A DNA stretch of 64,000 nucleotides, from NCBI GenBank assembly GCA_963920705.1, contig OY987232.1, forward strand, positions 1,860,001-1,924,000, written 5' to 3'. This DNA is from Odiellus spinosus (taxonomy: Eukaryota > Arthropoda > Arachnida > Opiliones > Phalangiidae). Position 1 is the stretch's first letter, and each line of letters starts with the position of its first letter. The notes beneath the pieces were generated by a model. The model made no database searches. It had not been told where the DNA came from and saw only the letters and a list, made by a program, of their open reading frames with translations. Below, piece after piece: positions 1 to 10,619 of the stretch. A program made the position numbers and the translations under genes.

Positions 1-869
1 TGTATATTTGGGAAATTGGTGGATCTATACTTGGGAAATTGGTGGATCTATACTTGGGAAATTGTTGGATCTATACTTGAGAAATTGTTGAATCTATACT
101 TGGGAAATTTGTGAATCTATACTTGGGAAATTTGTGAATCTATACTTGTGAAATTTGTGAATCTAAACTTGGGAAATTGGTGGATCTATGCTTGGGAAAT
201 TGGTGGATCTATACTCGGGAAATTTGTGAATCTATACTTGGGAAATATGTGAATCTATACTTGGGAAATTTGTGAATCTATACATGGTAAATTTGTGAAT
301 CTATACTTGGGAAATTTGTGAATCTATACTTGTGAAATTAGTGGATCTACACTTGGGAAATTTGTGAATCTATACTTGGGAAATTTGTGAATCTATACTT
401 GGGAAATTTGTGAATCTATACTTGGGAAATTTGTGAATCTATACATGTGAAATTTGTGAATCTATACATGTGAAATTTGTGAATCTATACTTGGGAAATT
501 TGTGAATCTATACTTGGGAAATTTGTGAATCTATACTTGAGAAATTTGTGAATCTAAACTTGGGAAATTTGTGGATCTATACTTGGGAAATTGGTGGATC
601 TATACTTGGGAAATTTGTGAATCTATACTTGGGAAATATGTGAATCTATACTTGGGAAATTTGTGAATCTATACATTGTAAATTTGTGAATCTATACTTG
701 GGAAATTTGTGAATCTATACTTGGGAAATTTGTGAATCTATACTTGGGAAATTTATGAATCTATACTTGGGAAATTTGTGAATCTAAATTTGGGAAATTG
801 GTGGATCTATACTTGGGAAATTTGTGAATGTATACTTGGGAAATTTGTTAATCTAAACTTGAGAAATTT

Positions 870-1379
870 GTGAATCTAAAATTGGGAAATTGGTGGATCT
901 ATACTTGGGAAATTGGTGGATCTATACTTGGGAAATTGGTGGATCTATACTTGGGAAATTTCTGGATCTATACTTGGGAAATTGCTGGATCTATACTTGG
1001 GAAATTGGTGGATCTATACTTGGGAAATTGTTGGATCTATATTTGGGAAATTGGTGGATCTATACTTGGGAAATTGGTGGATCTATACTTGGGAAATTGG
1101 TGGATCTATACTTGGGAAATTTCTGGATCTATACTTGGGAAATTGGTGGATCTATACTTGGGAAATTGGTGGATCTATACTTGGGAAATTGTTGGATCTA
1201 TATTTGGGAAATTGGTGGATCTATACTTGGGAAATTTGTGTATCTATACTTGGGAAATTGGTGGATCTATACTTGGGAAATTGTTGGATCTATACTTGAG
1301 AAATTGTTGGATCTATACTTGGGAAATTAGTGGATCTATACTTGGGAAATTTGTGAATCTATACTTGGGAAATTTGTGA
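870..1379 (+). repeat. Stop-poor cluster of GGTGG/GCTGG/GTTGG monomers
   Basis: About 20 consecutive monomers carry GGTGGATC, GCTGGATC, GTTGGATC or TCTGGATC in place of TGTGAATC. The change removes the TGA present in the standard monomer, so all three forward frames stay open (870-1379, 890-1330, 913-1299). Each frame reads the same 23-residue period, including WWIYTWEIGGSILGK, because three 23-bp monomers equal 69 bp. I read this as a satellite subfamily cluster and not a protein gene: there is no unique sequence, no start context and no non-repeat domain. A second, shorter cluster lies at 1488-1747. Confidence 0.85.
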
Positions 1380-1740
1380 ATCTATACTTGGGAAATTTGT
1401 GAATCTATACTTGGGAAATTTGTGAATCTATACTTGGGAAATTTGTGAATCTAAACTTGGGAAATTTGTGAATCTAAACTTGGGAAATTGGTGGATCTAT
1501 ACTTGGGAAATTTCTGGATCTATACTTGGGAAATTGGTGGATCTATACTTGGGAAATTGGTGGATCTATACTTGGGAAATTGTTGGATCTATATTTGGGA
1601 AATTGGTGGATCTATACTTGGGAAATTTGTGAATGTATATTTGGGAAATTGGTGGATCTATACTTGGGAAATTGGTGGATCTATACTTGGGAAATTGTTG
1701 GATCTATACTTGAGAAATTGTTGAATCTATACTTGGGAAA

Positions 1741-4010
1741 TTTGTGAATCTATACTTGGGAAATTTGTGAATCTATACTTGTGAAATTTGAGAATCTATA
1801 CTTGGGAAATATGTGAATCTATACTTGGGAAATTTGTGAATCTATACATTGTAAATTTGTGAATCTATACTTGGGAAATTTGTGAATCTATACTTGGGAA
1901 ATTTGTGAATCTATACTTGGGAAATTTGTGAATCTATACTTGGGAAATTGGTGGATCTATGCTTGGGAAATTGGTGGATCTATACTCGGGAAATTTGTGA
2001 ATCTATACTTGGGAATATGTGAATCTATACTTGGGAAATTTGTGAATCTATACATGGTAAATTTGTGAATCTCTACTTGGGAAATTTGTGAAACTATACT
2101 TGGGAAATTTGTGAATCTAAACTTGGGAAATTGGTGGATCTATACTTGGGAAATTGTTGGATCTATACTCGGGAAATTTGTGAATCTATACTTGGGAATA
2201 TGTGAATCTATACTTGGGAAATTTGTGAATCTATACATGGTAAATTTGTGAATCTCTACTTGGGAAATTTGTGAAACTATACTTGGGAAATTTGAGAATC
2301 TATACTTGTGAAATTTGTGAATCTATACTTGGGAAATATGTGAATCTATACTTGGGAAATTTGTGAATCTATACTTGGGAAATTTGTGAATATATACTTG
2401 GGAAATTTGTGAATCTATACTTGGGAAATTTGTGAATGTATACTTGAGAAATTTGTGAATCTATACTTGGTAAATTTGTGAATCTATACTTGGGAAATTT
2501 GTGAATCTAAACTTGGGAAATTGGTGGATCTATACTTGAGAAATTGTTGGATCTATACTTGGGAAATTAGTGGATCTATACTTGGGAAAATTGTGAATCT
2601 ATACTTGGGAAATTTGTGAATCTATACTTGGGAAATTTGTGAATCTATACTTGGGAAATTTGTGAATCTATACTTGGGAAATTTGTGAATCTAAACTTGG
2701 GAAATTGGTGGATCTATGCTTGGGAAATTGGTGGATCTATACTCGGGAAATTTGTGAATCTATACTTGGGAAATATGTGAATCTATACTTGGGAAATTTG
2801 TGAATCTATACATGGTAAATTTGTGAATCTATACTTGGGAAATTTGTGAATCTATACTTGTGAAATTTGTGAATCTACACTTGGGAAATTTGTGAATCTA
2901 TACTTGGGAAATTTGTGAATCTATACTTGGGAAATTTGAGAATCTATACTTGGGAAATTTGAGAATCTATACTTGGGAAATATGTGAATCTATACTTGGG
3001 AAATTTGTGAATCTATACATTGTAAATTTGTGAATCTATACTTGGGAAATTTGTGAATCTATACTTGGGAAATTTGTGAATCTATACTTGGGAAATTTGT
3101 GAATCTATACTTGGGAAATTGGTGGATCTATGCTTGGGAAATTGGTGGATCTATACTCGGGAAATTTGTGAATCTATACTTGGGAATATGTGAATCTATA
3201 CTTGGGAAATTTGTGAATCTATACATGGTAAATTTGTGAATCTCTACTTGGGAAATTTGTGAAACTATACTTGGGAAATTTGTGAATCTAAACTTGGGAA
3301 ATTGGTGGATCTATACTTGGGAAATTGTTGGATCTATACTCGGGAAATTTGTGAATCTATACTTGGGAATATGTGAATCTATACTTGGGAAATTTGTGAA
3401 TCTATACATGGTAAATTTGTGAATCTCTACTTGGGAAATTTGTGAAACTATACTTGGGAAATTTGAGAATCTATACTTGTGAAATTTGTGAATCTATACT
3501 TGGGAAATATGTGAATCTATACTTGGGAAATTTGTGAATCTATACATGGTAAATTTGAGAATCTATACTTGGGAAATTTGTGAATATATACTTGGGAAAT
3601 TTGTGAATCTATACTTGGGAAATTTGTGAATGTATACTTGAGAAATTTGTGAATCTATACTTGGGAAATTTGTGAATCTATACTTGGGAAATTTGTGAAT
3701 CTAAACTTGGGAAATTGGTGGATCTATACTTGAGAAATTGTTGGATCTATACTTGGGAAATTAGTGGATCTATACTTGGGAAATTTGTGAATCTATACTT
3801 GGGAAATTTGTGAATCTATACTTGAGAAATTTGTGAATCTAAACTTGGGAAATTGGTGGATCTATGCTTGGGAAATTGGTGGATCTATACTCGGGAAATT
3901 TGTGAATCTATACTTGGGAAATATGTGAATCTATACTTGGGAAATTTGTGAATCTATACATGGTAAATTTGTGAATCTATACTTGGGAAATTTGAGAATC
4001 TATACTTGTG
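1741..4010 (+). repeat. Left-domain HOR, unit about 1,171-1,194 bp
   Basis: The order of variant monomers at 1741-2370 recurs at 2912-3541 with a constant offset of 1,171 bp: ACATTG at 1846 and 3017, ACTCGGG at 1984 and 3155, and again at 2167 and 3338. Past 3541 the second copy has one extra ACATGG monomer, and the offset becomes 1,194 (GAATATATAC at 2388 and 3582). By the ACTCGGG at 2741 and 3889 the offset is 1,148, two monomers fewer. The unit is near 51 monomers, shortened by two 22-bp GGGAATATG monomers. The right limit is approximate. Confidence 0.75.
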
Positions 4011-6410
4011 AAATTTGTGAATCTATACTTGGGAAATATGTGAATCTATACTTGGGAAATTTGTGAATCTATACATGGTAAATTTGAGAATCTATACTTG
4101 GTAAATTTGTGAATATATACTTGGGAAATTTGTGAATCTATACTTGGGAAATTTGTGAATCTATACTTGAGAAATTTGTGAATCTATACTTGGGAAATTT
4201 GTGAATCTATACTTGGGAAATTTGTGAATCTTAACTTGGGAAATTGGTGGATCTATACTTGGGAAATTGTTGGATCTATACTTGAGAAATTGTTGGATCT
4301 ATACTTGGGAAATTAGTGGATCTATACTTGAGAAATTGTTGGATCTATACTTGGGAAATTAGTGGATCTATACTTGGGAAAATTGTGAATCTATACTTGG
4401 GAAAATTGTGAATCTATACTTGGGAAAATTGTGAATCTATACTTGGGAAATTTGTGAATCTATACTTGGGAAATTTGTGAATCTATACTTGGGAAATTTG
4501 TGAATCTATACTTGAGAAATTTGTGAATCTAAACTTGGGAAATTGGTGGATCTATGCTTGGGAAATTGGTGGATCTATACTCGGGAAATTTGTGAATCTA
4601 TACTTGGGAAATATGTGAATCTATACCTGGGAAATTTGTGAATCTATACATGGTAAATTTGTGTATCTCTACTTGGGAAATTTGTGAAACTATACTTGGG
4701 AAATTTGAGAATCTATACTTGTGAAATTTGTGAATCTATACTTGGGAAATATGTGAATCTATACTTGGGAAATTTGTGAATCTATACATGGTAAATTTGA
4801 GAATCTATACTTGGGAAATTTGTGAATATATACTTGGGAAATTTGTGAATCTAAACTTGGGAAATTGGTGGATCTATACTTGGGAAATTGTTGGATCTAT
4901 ACTTGAGAAATTGTTGGATCTATACTTGGGAAATTAGTGGATCTATACTTGAGAAATTGTTGGATCTATACTTGGGAAATTAGTGGATCTATACTTGGGA
5001 AAATTGTGAATCTATACTTGGGAAAATTGTGAATCTATACTTGGGAAATTTGTGAATCTATACTTGGGAAATTTGTGAATCTATACTTGGGAAATTTGTG
5101 AATCTATACTTGGGAAATTTGTGAATCTATACTTGAGAAATTTGTGAATCTAAACTTGGGAAATTGGTGGATCTATACTCGGGAAATTTGTGAATCTATA
5201 CTTGGGAAATATGTGAATCTATACTTGGGAAATTTGTGAATCTATACATGGTAAATTTGTGAATCTATACTTGGGAAATTTGTGAATCTATACTTGAGAA
5301 ATTTGTGAATCTAAACTTGGGAAATTGGTGGATCTATGCTTGGGAAATTGGTGGATCTATACTCGGGAAATTTGTGAATCTATACTTGGGAAATATGTGA
5401 ATCTATACTTGGGAAATTTGTGAATCTATACATGGTAAATTTGTGAATCTATACTTGGGAAATTTGAGAATCTATACTTGGGAAATTTGAGAATCTATAC
5501 TTGGGAAATTTGTGAATCTATACTTGTGAAATTTGTGAATCTACACTTGGGAAATTTGTGAATCTATACTTGGGAAATTTGTGAATCTATACTTGGGAAA
5601 TTTGAGAATCTATACTTGGGAAATTTGTGAATCTATACTTGGGAAATCTGTGAATCTATACTTGAGAAATTTGTGAATCTAAACTTGGGAAATTGGGGGA
5701 TCTATACTTGAGAAATTTGTGGATCTATACTTGGGAAATTTGTGAATCTATACTTGAGAAATTTGTGAATTTAACTTGGGAAATTGGTGGATCTATACTT
5801 GAGAAATTTGTGGATCTATACTTGGGAAATTTGTGAATCTATACTTGGGAAATATGTGAATCTATACTTGTGAAATTTGTGAATCTATACATGTTAAATT
5901 TGTGAATCTATACTTGGGAAATTTGTGAATCTATACTTGGGAAATTTAAGAATCTATGCTTGTGAAATTTGTGAATCTACACTTGGGAAATTTGTGAATC
6001 TATACTTGGGAAATTTGTGAATCTATACTTGGGAAATTTGTGAATCTATACTTGGAAAATTTGTTAATCTATACATGAGAAATTTGTGAATCTAAACTTG
6101 GGAAATTGGTGGATCTATACTTGAGAAATTTGTGGATCTATACTTGGGAAATTGGTGGATCTATACTTGGGAAATTTGTGAATCTATACTTGGGAAATAT
6201 GTGAATCTATACTTGGGAAATTTGTGAATCTATACATTGTAAATTTGTGAATCTATACTTGGGAAATTTGAGAATCTATACTTGTGAAATTTGTGAATCT
6301 ATACTTGGGAAATATGTGAATCTATACTTGGGAAATTTGTGAATCTATACATGGTAAATTTGTGAATCTATACTTGGGAAATTTGTGAATCTATACTTGG
6401 GAAAGAACAA

Positions 6411-6435
6411 CCCAAACTGCCCATAGGCATTTGGG
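6411..6435. repeat. Hairpin at left edge of unique segment
   Basis: The arm CCCAAA-C-TGCC (6411-6421) pairs with GGCATTTGGG (6426-6435). This gives a 10-bp stem, perfect except for one bulged C at 6417, with a CATA loop. It begins six bases inside the left border of the unique segment. Subterminal hairpins occur in some mobile elements, but the Helitron end signature (CTRR in the correct orientation) is not present, so I only describe the structure. Confidence 0.7.
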
Positions 6436-6715
6436 TAACGTAATGTTAAAATTTTTTGTTTCGCCACTGGTAAAATTTTATTGTGATAGTAAACTAGGGT
6501 TGTGTCCTCACCTTTCTACCACAAAAATAATCATTTAACCATTATAGTGTGCGAATACAAATCAATTGAAGTTTAGCTCGATAATGTTAAAGATAGGCCA
6601 CATCGTTGGATTCGACAATGGAGTAGACTGTCTTCCCCCACCTGAAATCAGTTGAAATTTTGAATATTAGTAGACACAAAATAGATAAAGATTCTGGGAA
6701 AATATCGTTTTGTAA

Positions 6716-6910
6716 CTGCCATGGGAATTTTCTCAGCAACGATTTATATTACCCAGAATTTTGACAAAATTTGAGGTGCGGAAGTCCAAAATGCCTGTAA
6801 AAGTGTTCAACCTGCCGAACAACAAAGTTTTGCAGCAAAGCAAATTCAAGGAGCGAGGCACAGACTATACAGCTAACTCGTATAGTCTTTGTGTTCTGAA
6901 AAAACAATGA
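6716..6910 (+). CDS. Small ORF in unique segment, possibly a coding remnant
   Basis: The frame is open from after a TAA at 6713-6715 to a TGA at 6908-6910 (64 codons). The first ATG is at 6791 and gives 39 residues beginning MPVKVFNLPNNKVLQQ, basic overall (6 K, 1 R against 2 acidic residues). I do not recognise a domain. Composition looks more protein-like than the surrounding DNA, but the frame is short and the host segment is only 601 bp. It overlaps the reverse-strand ORF 6749-6958 in exact codon register, so one of the two is at best a shadow of the other. It could be an exon fragment, a decayed transposon piece or chance. A 9-bp hairpin (6862-6888) lies inside it. Confidence 0.15.
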   Translation: MPWEFSQQRFILPRILTKFEVRKSKMPVKVFNLPNNKVLQQSKFKERGTDYTANSYSLCVLKKQ

Positions 6911-6958
6911 GAAATAACACCGCAAAAGTATACTGTAGTGGTTTTTATTAAGAAACAC
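6749..6958 (-). CDS. Small reverse-strand ORF in unique segment, probably spurious
   Basis: A 69-residue ATG-initiated ORF reads leftward from 6958 to 6749. It is rich in aromatic residues, Leu and Cys (for example HYSILLRCYFSLFF near the start), with no recognisable domain, signal peptide or convincing membrane segment. Its codons pair in exact register with the forward ORF 6716-6910: for instance HFYRH reads opposite forward MPVKV. An in-register antisense frame stays open simply because the forward frame lacks TTA, CTA and TCA codons. It is the longest non-satellite ORF in the window, but its length is not unusual for 600 bp of random AT-rich DNA. Confidence 0.1.
   Translation of the reverse strand: MFLNKNHYSILLRCYFSLFFQNTKTIRVSCIVCASLLEFALLQNFVVRQVEHFYRHFGLPHLKFCQNSG
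6859..6893. repeat. Strong stem-loop inside unique segment
   Basis: AGACTATAC (6862-6870) is perfectly complementary to GTATAGTCT (6880-6888) around a 9-nt loop (6871-6879). The stem extends through CAC (6859-6861) and GTG (6891-6893) after a TT bulge at 6889-6890. It is followed by TTCTGAAAAAACAATG, not a T-run, so it is not a bacterial-type terminator. Its role is unknown. Confidence 0.65.
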
Positions 6959-7005
6959 ATTATTAGTAATTCGGCGAAAAATAACAATTTTAGTGGCATT
7001 ATATT

Positions 7006-10000
7006 TCTATACTTGGGAAATTTGTGAATCTATACTTGGGAAATTTGTGAATCTAAACTTGGGAAATTGGTGGATCTATACTTGGGAAATTGGTGGATCT
7101 ATACTTGGGAAATTGCTTGATCTATACTTGGGAAATTTATGAATCTATACTTGGGAAATTTGTGAATCTATGCTTGGGAAATTTGTGAATCTATACTTGG
7201 GAAATTTCTGAATCTATACTTGAGAAATTTGTGAATCTATACATGGTAAATTGTTAAATCTATACTTGGGAAATTTGTGAATCTATACATGGTAAATTTG
7301 TGAATCTATACTTGGGAAATTTTGAATCTATACTTGGGAAATTGCTGGATCTATACTTGGGAAATTTGTGAATCTATACTTGGGAAATTTGTGAATCTAT
7401 AGTTGGGAAATTTGTGAATCTATACTTGGGAAATATGTGAATCTATACTTGGGAAATTTGTGAATCTATACTTGGGAAATTTGTGAATCTAAACTTGGGA
7501 AATTGGTGGATCTATACTTGGGAAATTGGTGGATCTATACTTGGGAAATTGCTTGATCTATACTTGGGAAATTTGTGAATCTATACTTGGGAAATATGTG
7601 AATCTATACATGGTAAATTTGTGAATCTAATCTTGGGAAATTGGTGGATCTATACTTGGGAAATATGTGAATCTATACTTGGGAAATTTGTGAATCTATA
7701 CATGGTAAATTTGTGAATCTATACTTGGGAAATTTGTGAATCTATACTTGGGAAATTTGTGAATCTATACTTGGGAAATTTGTGAATCTATACTTGGGAA
7801 ATTGGTGGATCTATACTTGGGAAATTTGTTAATCTAAACTTGGGAAATTGGTGGATCTATACTTGAGAAATTTGTGGATCTATACTTGGGAAATTGGTGG
7901 ATCTATACTTGGGAAATTTGTGAATCTATACTTGGGAAATATGTGAATCTATACTTGGGAAATTTGTGAATCTATACATGGTAAATTTGTGAATCTATAC
8001 TTGGGAAATTTGTGAATCTATACTTGTGAAATTTGTGAAACTACACTTGGGAAATTTGTGAATCTATACTTGAGAAATTTGTGAATCTATACTTGGGAAA
8101 TTTGTGAATCTATACTTGGGAAATTTGTGAATCTAAACTTGGGAAATTGCTGGATCTATACTTGGGAAATTGCTGGATCTATACTTGGGAAATTTGTGAA
8201 TCTATACATGGTAAATTTGTGAATCTAATCTTGGGAAATTGGTGGATCTATACTTGGGAAATTGGTGGATCTATACTTGGGAAATTGCTGGATCTATACT
8301 TGGGAAATTTGTGAATCTATACATGGTAAATTTGTAAATCTATACTTGGGAAATTTGTGAGTCTCTACTTGGGAAATTTGTGAATCTATACTTGTGAAAT
8401 TTGTGAATCTATACTTGGGAAATTTGTGAATCTATACTTGGGAAATATGTGAATCTATACTTGGGAAATTTGTGAATCTATACGTGGGAAATTTGTGAAT
8501 CTATACTTCTGAAATTTGTGAATCTATACTTGGGAAATTTGTGAATCTATACTTGTGAAATTTATGAATCTATACTTGGGAAATTTGTGAATCTATACTT
8601 GGGAAATTTCTGAATCTATACTTGGGAAATTTGTGAATCTATACATGGTAAATTTTTAAATCTATACTTGGGAAATTTGTGAATCTATACATGGTAAATT
8701 TGTGAATCTATACTTGGGAAATTTTGAATCTATACTTGGGAAATTGCTGGATCTATACTTGGGAAATTTGTGAATCTATACTTGGGAAATATGTGAATCT
8801 ATACTTGGGAAATTTGTGAATCTATACTTGGGAAATTTGTGAATCTAAAATTGGGAAATTGGTGGATCTATACTTGGGAAATTGGTGGATCTATACTTGG
8901 GAAATTGCTTGATCTATACTTGGGAAATTTGTGAATCTATACTTGGGAAATATGTGAATCTATACATATTAAATTTGTGAATCTAATCTTGGGAAATTGG
9001 TGGATCTATACTTGGGAAATATGTGAATCTATACTTGGGAAATTTGTGAATCTATACATGTTAAATTTGTGAATCTATACTTGGGAAATTTGTGAATCTA
9101 TACTTGGGAAATTTGTGAATCTATACTTGTGAAATTTGTGAATCTATACTTGGGAAATTTGTGAATCTATACTTGGGAAATATGTGAATCTATACTTGGG
9201 AAATATGTGAATCTATACTTGGGAAATTTGTGAATCTATACTTGGGAAATTCGTGAATCTATACTTGGGAAATTTGTGAATCTATACTTGGGAAATTTTG
9301 AATCTATACTTGGGAAATTGCTGGATCTATACTTGGGAAATTTGTGAATCTATACTTGGGAAATCTGTGAATCTATACTTGGGAAATTTGTGAATCTATA
9401 CTTGGGAAATTTGTGAATCTAAACTTGGGAAATTGGTGGATCTATACTTGGGAAATTGGTGGATCTATACTTGGGAAATTGCTTGATCTATACTTGGGAA
9501 ATTTGTGAATCTATACTTGGGAAATATGTGAATATATACATGGTAAATTTGTGAATCTAATCTTGGGAAATTGGTGGATCTATACTTGGGAAATATGTGA
9601 ATCTATACTTGGGAAATTTGTGAATCTATACATGGTAAATTTGTGAATCTATACTTGGGAAATTTGTGAATCTATACTTGGGAAATTTGTGAATCTATAC
9701 TTGGGAAATTTGTGAATCTATACTTGGGATATTTGTGAATCTATACTTGGGAAATTTGTGAATCTATACTTGGGAAATTGGTGGATCTATACTTGGGAAA
9801 TTTGTTAATCTAAACTTGGGAAATTGGTGGATCTATACTTGAGAAATTTGTGGATCTATACTTGGGAAATTGGTGGATCTATACTTGGGAAATTTGTGAA
9901 TCTATACTTGGGAAATATGTGAATCTATACTTTGGAAATTTGTGAATCTATGCATGGTAAATTTGTGAATCTATACTTGGGAAATTTTTGAATCTATACT

Positions 10001-10619
10001 TGTGAAATTTGTGAAACTACACTTGGGAAATTTGTGAATCTATACTTGAGAAATTTGTGAATCTATACTTGGGAAATTTGTGAATCTATACTTGGGAAAT
10101 TTGTGAATCTATACTTGGGAAATTTGTGAATCTAAACTTGGGAAATTGCTGGATCTATACTTGGGAAATTGCTGGATCTATACTTGGGAAATTTGTGAAT
10201 CTATACTTGGGAAATATGTGAATCTATACATGGTAAATTTGTGAATCTAATCTTGGGAAATTGGTGGATCTATACTTGGGAAATTGGTGGATCTATACTT
10301 GGGAAATTGCTGGATCTATACTTGGGAAATTTGTGAATCTATACATGGTAAATTTGTAAATCTATACTTGGGAAATTTGTGAATCTCTACTTGGGAAATT
10401 TGTGAATCTATACTTGTGAAATTTGTGAATCTATACTTGGGAAATTTGTGAATCTATACTTGGGAAATATGTGAATCTATACTTGGGAAATTTGTGAATC
10501 CATACATGGTAAATTTGTGAATCTATACTTGGGAAATTTGTGAATCTATACTTGGGAAATTTGTGAATCTATACTTGGGAAATTTATGAATCTATACTTG
10601 GGAAATTTGTGAATCTATG
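7006..10619 (+). repeat. Satellite array with HOR of about 1.93-2.0 kb
   Basis: From here the array carries right-domain variants: CTAATCTTGGG, TTTTGAATC (a 22-bp monomer missing one G), GCTTGATC, GCTGGATC and TTTTTAAATC. Variant order repeats at about 1.93-2.0 kb: GTGAATCTAATC at 7621 and 9551 (1,930 bp), GAAACTACAC at 8037 and 10013 (1,976 bp), paired GCTGG monomers from 8147 and 10146 (1,999 bp). The growth in offset corresponds to whole extra monomers, two of them after the GGGATATTTG monomer near 9727. No gene seen. Confidence 0.75.

Larger units (their letters stand above)
1..6404 (+). repeat. 23-bp satellite array, left domain
   Basis: Head-to-tail 23-bp monomers (core TCTATACTTGGGAAATTT then GTGAA) fill this stretch with no spacer. 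The domain is marked by variants rare or absent to the right: ACTCGGG (at 213, 1984, 2167, 2741, 3155, 3338, 3889, 4579, 5177, 5361), ATGCTTGGG followed by GGTGG, ATTAGTGGATC (for example near 1326, 2566, 3760, 4311), ACATTGTAAA, and a 22-bp form GGGAATATG that lost one A. CTAATCTTGGG and TTTTGAATC, common after 7006, were not seen here. No gene or RNA was seen. Typical role by family: non-coding heterochromatic satellite; any function is unknown. Confidence 0.97.
6441..7001. repeat. Imperfect inverted repeat near the ends of the unique segment
   Basis: TAATG...AAAATT...TTTCGCC at 6441-6465 resembles the reverse complement of 6973-7001 (GGCGAAA...AATTTTA...CATTA). The arms are 25 and 29 nt, so a gap of about 4 nt is needed. 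The outer TAATG and inner TTTCGCC blocks match exactly. The right arm ends four bases from the border, the left arm starts 36 bases inside. This could be degenerate terminal inverted repeats of a non-autonomous DNA transposon, or chance similarity in AT-rich DNA. Confidence 0.25.
6405..7005. other. 601-bp unique segment interrupting the satellite
   Basis: The monomer stops after GGGAAA at 6404 and resumes at TCTATACTTGGGAAA at 7006. The sequence between has no 23-bp period and appears once in the window. It holds two hairpins, a weak inverted repeat near both ends and two short antiparallel ORFs. There is no poly-A or simple-repeat tail at either end and no recognisable transposase, integrase or reverse transcriptase. 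The satellite variants differ on the two sides, so the segment lies at a domain junction. It could be a short transposable element, a fragment of single-copy DNA caught in the array, or the remnant of an old array boundary. I cannot assign a family. Confidence 0.9.

Noticed and set aside
870..1379. Long forward ORFs (up to 169 codons) encoding WWIYTWEI/LGKLVDLYLGN repeats as a possible repetitive protein
   Set aside because: All three frames give the same peptide because the 23-bp period rotates phase; the frames end as soon as standard GTGAA monomers return. No unique domain, no start context.
6859..6910. Intrinsic (rho-independent) terminator
   Set aside because: The stem is not GC-rich and is not followed by a T-run; the context is eukaryotic satellite DNA.
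6405..7005. Helitron
   Set aside because: A hairpin lies near one end, but the expected CTRR end and TC start in the matching orientation were not found.
6405..7005. SINE or LINE fragment
   Set aside because: No poly-A or simple-repeat tail at either end and no recognisable tRNA-like A/B boxes; the possible 15-bp target duplication is not informative in a periodic target.
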